Positions 41,712 through 45,820 of a stretch of 45,820 bases of DNA are shown one piece after another (the stretch's first letter is position 1; every line of letters starts with the position of its first letter). A model generated the notes under the pieces. The model saw nothing but the letters and a program-made list of their open reading frames with translations. It searched no databases and was not told the DNA's origin. Both the position numbers and the translations under genes were made by a program. The stretch comes from Tenacibaculum gallaicum (GTDB lineage: Bacteria > Bacteroidota > Bacteroidia > Flavobacteriales > Flavobacteriaceae): positions 1-45,820 of the forward strand of contig NZ_QUNS01000014.1 of assembly GCF_003387615.1 (NCBI RefSeq), written 5' to 3'.

Positions 41712-44387
41712 ATGAGTGAAGAAAGACGACATATGAAGTTATCTGGTTTAGAACCGTTAATTGTTACACCCGAAAGTAATTTTATCAATGTAGGTGAGCG
41801 AACCAATGTAGCAGGATCACGTAAATTTCTCCGATTGATAAAAGAAGAAAAGTTTGATGAAGCCTTGGCAATTGCCCGTCATCAAGTAGATGGTGGGGCG
41901 CAAATTATTGATATTAATTTCGATGATGGTTTAATTGAAGGAAAAGAAGCCATGGTGCGCTTTTTAAATCTAATTGCATCCGAACCAGATATTGCGAGAG
42001 TTCCTATTATGATTGACAGTTCTAAATGGGAAATTATTGAAGCTGGATTACAGGTAGTACAAGGAAAATCGGTCGTAAACTCTATTTCTTTAAAAGAAGG
42101 AGAAGAAAAGTTTATTTGGGAAGCTACGCAAATTAAACGATACGGAGCCGCAGTAATTATCATGGCTTTTGATGAAGTTGGGCAAGCAGATACTTACAAA
42201 CGAAGAATTGAAATAGCAGAGCGTTCCTACAATATATTAGTGGACATCGTCCACTTTCCGCCAGAAGATATTATTTTCGATTTAAACATCTTTCCTGTAG
42301 CTACAGGAATGGAAGAACATCGAAAAAATGCGTTAGATTTTATTGAAGCTACCCGATGGGTACGTGAAAATTTACCCCATGTAAGTGTAAGTGGTGGCGT
42401 AAGTAATGTATCGTTTTCTTTTAGAGGTAATAATGTGGTTCGTGAAGCCATGCACTCGGTGTTTTTATACTATGCTATCAAAGCAGGTATGAATATAGGA
42501 ATTGTAAATCCCGCAATGTTGGAGGTGTACGACGATATTCCGAAGGATTTATTAGAACATATTGAAGATGTTGTTTTGGATAGGAGAGACGATGCAACTG
42601 AACGCTTATTAGAATTTGCTGAAACAGTAAAAGGAACTAAAAAAGAAAGCAACGAGCAGGTTTTAGAATGGAGGAGTTTACCGTTACAAGAACGTATTAC
42701 ACATTCGTTAGTAAAAGGAATAGATACTTTTATTGAAGAAGATGCAGAAGAAGCTCGTTTAAGCGTTACAAAACCATTACACGTTATTGAAGGACATTTA
42801 ATGACAGGAATGAACGTAGTTGGAGATTTGTTTGGAGAAGGAAAAATGTTTTTACCACAGGTAGTAAAATCTGCTAGAGTGATGAAGAAAGCAGTAGCCT
42901 ATTTAAACCCGTATATAGAAGCCGACAAAAGCGAAGAACAGCAAGCTATAGGAAAAATACTCATGGCAACCGTAAAAGGAGATGTACACGATATTGGTAA
43001 AAATATAGTATCTGTTGTTTTAGGGTGTAATAACTACGAAATAGTAGATTTAGGAGTAATGGTTCCGCCAGAGAAAATCATTGAAACTGCTAAAAACGAA
43101 AAAGTAGACGCTATTGGTTTAAGCGGATTGATAACACCTTCGTTAGATGAAATGGTGTATTTAGCAAAAGAAATGGAGCGTCAAAACTTGGAAATTCCAT
43201 TATTAATTGGTGGAGCAACAACTTCAAAAGCACATACAGCTGTAAAGATTGATACGCAGTATAAAAATGCAGTAGTACACGTAAACGATGCGTCAAGAGC
43301 GGTAACTGTAGTTGGAGATTTATTAAACAAAGAAACCTCCAATGAATATGTTGCCAAGTTGAAGAAAGATTATGAAGAATTTCGTGATAAGTTTTTAAAA
43401 CGAGGAAAACAAAAGCATTACATACCTATTGCAGAAGCAAGAGAGCGAAAATTCAAAATAGATTGGGAAACAACTAATATTACCAAGCCTAAAGAATTAG
43501 GTGTACAAAAGTTAGAACAGGTAAGTTTAAAAGATTTAGTACCGTATTTTGATTGGAGTCCGTTTTTTCGTTCATGGGATTTACACGGAAAATATCCAGA
43601 TATTTTAGAAGATGAAATAGTAGGAGTAGAGGCAACTAGTTTATATAAAGATGCACAAGAAATGTTGCAACAAATTATAGAAAAACAAGCCTTAAAACCC
43701 AAAGCTATTTTTGGTTTGTTTGAAGCGAATACAATTAACGATGATGATATTTCTGTACAAAAGAAAGGAAAGGAAGTAGTTGTGTTTAGAACTTTACGCC
43801 AGCAGTTAAAAAAGCGTGAAGGAAAACCAAGTTTTGCATTGGCAGATTTTATTGCGCCTAAAGAAACAGAGAAAAAGGATTATGTGGGAGCTTTTTGTAC
43901 CGCCATTTTTGGAGCTGATGAATTGGCATTACGATACAAAGAAAATCACGATGATTACAATGCTATTATGGCACAAGCCATTGCCGACCGTTTTGCTGAA
44001 GCTTTAGCTGAATATTTACACCACAGAGTTAGAACCAAACATTGGGGCTACGCTTCCGAAGAAAATTTAACTAATAATGAATTAATAAAAGAAGATTACA
44101 AAGGAATTCGTCCAGCACCTGGTTACCCTGCATGTCCAGACCATTTGGAGAAAGAGACCATTTGGGAGCTTTTACAGGTAGAAAAGAATATAGGAGTAAC
44201 CTTAACCGAAAGTTTAGCTATGTGGCCAGCAGCAGCAGTTTCGGGATATTACTTTGCTAACGAAGAAGCTAAGTATTTTGGTTTAGGAAAAATAACAGAC
44301 GACCAAGTAAGAGATTACGCAGAAAGAAAAAACATAGCCTTAGAGAAAGCCAGAAAATGGTTGCATTCTAATATTTCAGACAATTAA
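41712..44387 (+). CDS. metH: Methionine synthase C-terminal half (folate, cobalamin and activation domains)
   Basis: The 891-residue protein holds the methyltetrahydrofolate-binding domain ([36 protein letters not shown]), then the cap, the B12-binding domain with the ligand histidine in [12 protein letters not shown] (about residue 423), and the SAM activation domain ([15 protein letters not shown]). With the N-half it makes methionine from homocysteine and 5-methyl-THF made by MetF, encoded 238 bp downstream. The split is a recurring flavobacterial arrangement. The SAM-I riboswitch upstream controls both halves. Confidence 0.95.
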   Translation: MSEERRHMKLSGLEPLIVTPESNFINVGERTNVAGSRKFLRLIKEEKFDEALAIARHQVDGGAQIIDINFDDGLIEGKEAMVRFLNLIASEPDIARVPIMIDSSKWEIIEAGLQVVQGKSVVNSISLKEGEEKFIWEATQIKRYGAAVIIMAFDEVGQADTYKRRIEIAERSYNILVDIVHFPPEDIIFDLNIFPVATGMEEHRKNALDFIEATRWVRENLPHVSVSGGVSNVSFSFRGNNVVREAMHSVFLYYAIKAGMNIGIVNPAMLEVYDDIPKDLLEHIEDVVLDRRDDATERLLEFAETVKGTKKESNEQVLEWRSLPLQERITHSLVKGIDTFIEEDAEEARLSVTKPLHVIEGHLMTGMNVVGDLFGEGKMFLPQVVKSARVMKKAVAYLNPYIEADKSEEQQAIGKILMATVKGDVHDIGKNIVSVVLGCNNYEIVDLGVMVPPEKIIETAKNEKVDAIGLSGLITPSLDEMVYLAKEMERQNLEIPLLIGGATTSKAHTAVKIDTQYKNAVVHVNDASRAVTVVGDLLNKETSNEYVAKLKKDYEEFRDKFLKRGKQKHYIPIAEARERKFKIDWETTNITKPKELGVQKLEQVSLKDLVPYFDWSPFFRSWDLHGKYPDILEDEIVGVEATSLYKDAQEMLQQIIEKQALKPKAIFGLFEANTINDDDISVQKKGKEVVVFRTLRQQLKKREGKPSFALADFIAPKETEKKDYVGAFCTAIFGADELALRYKENHDDYNAIMAQAIADRFAEALAEYLHHRVRTKHWGYASEENLTNNELIKEDYKGIRPAPGYPACPDHLEKETIWELLQVEKNIGVTLTESLAMWPAAAVSGYYFANEEAKYFGLGKITDDQVRDYAERKNIALEKARKWLHSNISDN

Positions 44388-44510
44388 GAATAATTTAAAA
44401 TAAACAAACAGAAGAGCGTATTTAATTAACAATAAGTTTTAAGTTAGGTAAACTAAAAGCTACAAAACAATAGTAATATTGCCCTATAAAAAATCAATAA
44501 AATTAAACAA

Positions 44511-44597
44511 ATGAAAAAGTATAATTTAGAGATTCGGTTTGCAATACAATTACTGGTAATGGCAGCGGTATCGTTATTTGTAGCCTCATTGGTGTAA
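44511..44597 (+). CDS. 28-residue predicted membrane peptide between metH and metF
   Basis: An ATG-to-TAA frame of 28 codons starts MKKYNLEIRFAIQLLV and ends LFVASLV. It has a charged N-terminus and one hydrophobic segment of about 17 residues. It is in a good position for a translated small protein, following an AT-rich leader and 27 bp before metF. I do not recognise it. It could be a single-pass membrane peptide or a translated leader. Conservation in related genomes would decide. Confidence 0.5.
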   Translation: MKKYNLEIRFAIQLLVMAAVSLFVASLV

Positions 44598-44624
44598 TTA
44601 AATACGCCTTTATAAGCCATACTT

Positions 44625-45581
44625 ATGAAGGTAACAGAACACTTAGAAAAAGCGAACGGAACATCACTATTTTCGTTTGAAATACTTCCACCATTAAAGG
44701 GAGATACAATAGAGTCAATATTTAAAAATATTGATCCGTTAATGGAGTTTAACCCACCATTTATAGACGTAACCTACCATCGTGAAGAATACGTGTATAA
44801 AGAGTTAGGGGACGGACTCTTAAAAAAACAAGTGGTAAAAAAACGTCCAGGTACGGTAGGTATTTGTGCGGCGATTCAAAATAAATATCAAGTAGATGCC
44901 ATTCCGCATATTTTATGTGGAGGATTCACCAAAGAAGACACCGAAAACTTTTTAATTGACCTCGACTTTTTAGGAATTGATAACGTAGTTGCATTGCGAG
45001 GTGATGCTGTAAAAAGCGAAACCTATTTTAAACCAGAAAAAGAAGGACACGGGTATGCTAGTGAGCTAGTTACGCAGATAGAAAACCTAAATAAAGGAAG
45101 GTATTTAGATGATGATTTGCAAAACTCATCAAAAACCGATTTTTGTATTGGGGTAGCAGGATATCCTGAAAAGCACATGGAAGCACCAAGTTTAGATTCT
45201 GACATTCATTTCTTAAAGAAGAAAATCAAAAACGGAGCAAACTATGTAGTAACTCAAATGTTTTTCGATAACGAAAAATACTTTGAGTTTGTAGAAAAAT
45301 GCAGAGAAGAAGGTATTACGGTTCCTATTATTCCTGGGTTAAAGCCTATTTCGACCAAAAAACAATTGAATTTAATCCCATACCGATTTAAGGTGGATTT
45401 ACCAGATGTTTTGGTAAAAGAGGTTGTGAATTGTAAAAGTAATGCAGAAGTACGACAAGTAGGAGTGGAGTGGTGCATAGCTCAAAGTAAGGAATTACAA
45501 CAAAAAGGAGTGCCTATTTTACATTATTACTCAATGGGAAGATCAACCAATATTCAACAAATAGCTAAGGCAGTTTTTTAG
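44625..45581 (+). CDS. metF: Methylenetetrahydrofolate reductase
   Basis: The 318-residue FAD-dependent TIM-barrel enzyme reduces methylene-THF to methyl-THF, the methyl donor for MetH. SFEILPPLKGDTIESIF carries the catalytic Glu, and FIDVTYHRE, VALRGDAV, NYVVTQMFFDNEKYFEF and PIIPGLKPIS are conserved MetF elements. Encoded downstream of metH in the same direction. The length is normal. Confidence 0.96.
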   Translation: MKVTEHLEKANGTSLFSFEILPPLKGDTIESIFKNIDPLMEFNPPFIDVTYHREEYVYKELGDGLLKKQVVKKRPGTVGICAAIQNKYQVDAIPHILCGGFTKEDTENFLIDLDFLGIDNVVALRGDAVKSETYFKPEKEGHGYASELVTQIENLNKGRYLDDDLQNSSKTDFCIGVAGYPEKHMEAPSLDSDIHFLKKKIKNGANYVVTQMFFDNEKYFEFVEKCREEGITVPIIPGLKPISTKKQLNLIPYRFKVDLPDVLVKEVVNCKSNAEVRQVGVEWCIAQSKELQQKGVPILHYYSMGRSTNIQQIAKAVF

Positions 45582-45633
45582 TAGTAGGGCGATATCCAAT
45601 GGTTTAACTCCTCGAGGTAGTTGGTTACTAACC

Positions 45634-45728
45634 GTCATTTCGAACCGAGTGAAACGGAGTGTGAGAAATCTCATTAAACGAGTAACTTACCTCAAAGAGA
45701 TTCCTCCTCGTACCTCGTTCGGAATTGT
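45634..45728. repeat. Dispersed palindromic intergenic element
   Basis: The left arm GTCATTTCGAACCGAGTGAAAC through GAGAAATCTC pairs imperfectly with GAGATTCCTCCTCGTACCTCGTTCGGAATT. This is the TCGAnCGnAG..GAGAAATC type repeat common in marine Flavobacteriaceae. A decayed relative lies at 15590-15640. Confidence 0.7.
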
Positions 45729-45768
45729 AAAGGTTAACTAATTCGTTGACAAAATCTTATATTTTGTT

Positions 45769-45820
45769 ATGCGTATAAATACAGATGATTTAACTCTAGT
45801 TCGAAGCTATTTACAGAAAT
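45769..45820 (+). CDS. Start of an unidentified protein (truncated by window edge)
   Basis: An open frame starts MRINTDDLTLVRSYLQK and runs off the end. Only 17 codons are visible, so no family can be assigned. An A/T-rich promoter-like stretch (ATATTTTG) precedes it. Confidence 0.35.
   Translation, partial: MRINTDDLTLVRSYLQK

Overview
The window reads as an AT-rich chromosome segment from a marine Flavobacteriaceae (Bacteroidota), probably close to Tenacibaculum or Polaribacter. The evidence is the gene families (MetX-ThrA fusion, split MetH, HEPN-type sulfite reductase), repeated promoter elements of the Bacteroidota form TAnnTTTG, and weak Shine-Dalgarno signals. The genus is inference.

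Layout. 1-48 is the 3' end of a 5S rRNA with its terminator. 388-6646 (minus) is a periplasmic nitrate reductase operon, napD-napA-napB, a tetraheme lipoprotein, and an NrfC/NrfD-like quinol-oxidising pair. Divergent from it are a ModE-like regulator, a broken nadB remnant and an acetyl-CoA hydrolase/transferase. Next come ric (ytfE/scdA type) with a porin (minus), then msrB-msrA-selO (plus). Four of these transcription units carry a TGA-N6-TCA palindrome centred exactly 33 bp upstream of a -7 element, so they look like one CRP/FNR-family regulon for low-oxygen or nitrogen-oxide respiration.

13958-31822 is a long plus-strand sulfur block. A SAM-I riboswitch leads metY, a metX-aspartokinase-homoserine dehydrogenase fusion and metZ. 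An Rrf2 regulator and a complete assimilatory sulfate pathway follow: cysH, cysD, cysN, ferredoxin, sulfite reductase, siroheme synthesis, ferredoxin reductase, a second ferredoxin, cysE and cysM. A second SAM-I riboswitch at 40539 controls split metH, followed by a 28-residue membrane peptide and metF, which closes the methionine cycle.

Between the two sulfur regions, at 32013-36857 (minus), sits the most unusual item: a tightly overlapping three-gene cassette encoding an MBL-fold hydrolase, a trypsin-like protease fused to a reverse transcriptase, and a stand-alone family A DNA polymerase. It resembles a reverse-transcriptase-based conflict or antiphage system. Beyond it are a nitroreductase, a seven-copy 41-bp hairpin repeat array, rsgA and an ecotin-type protease inhibitor.
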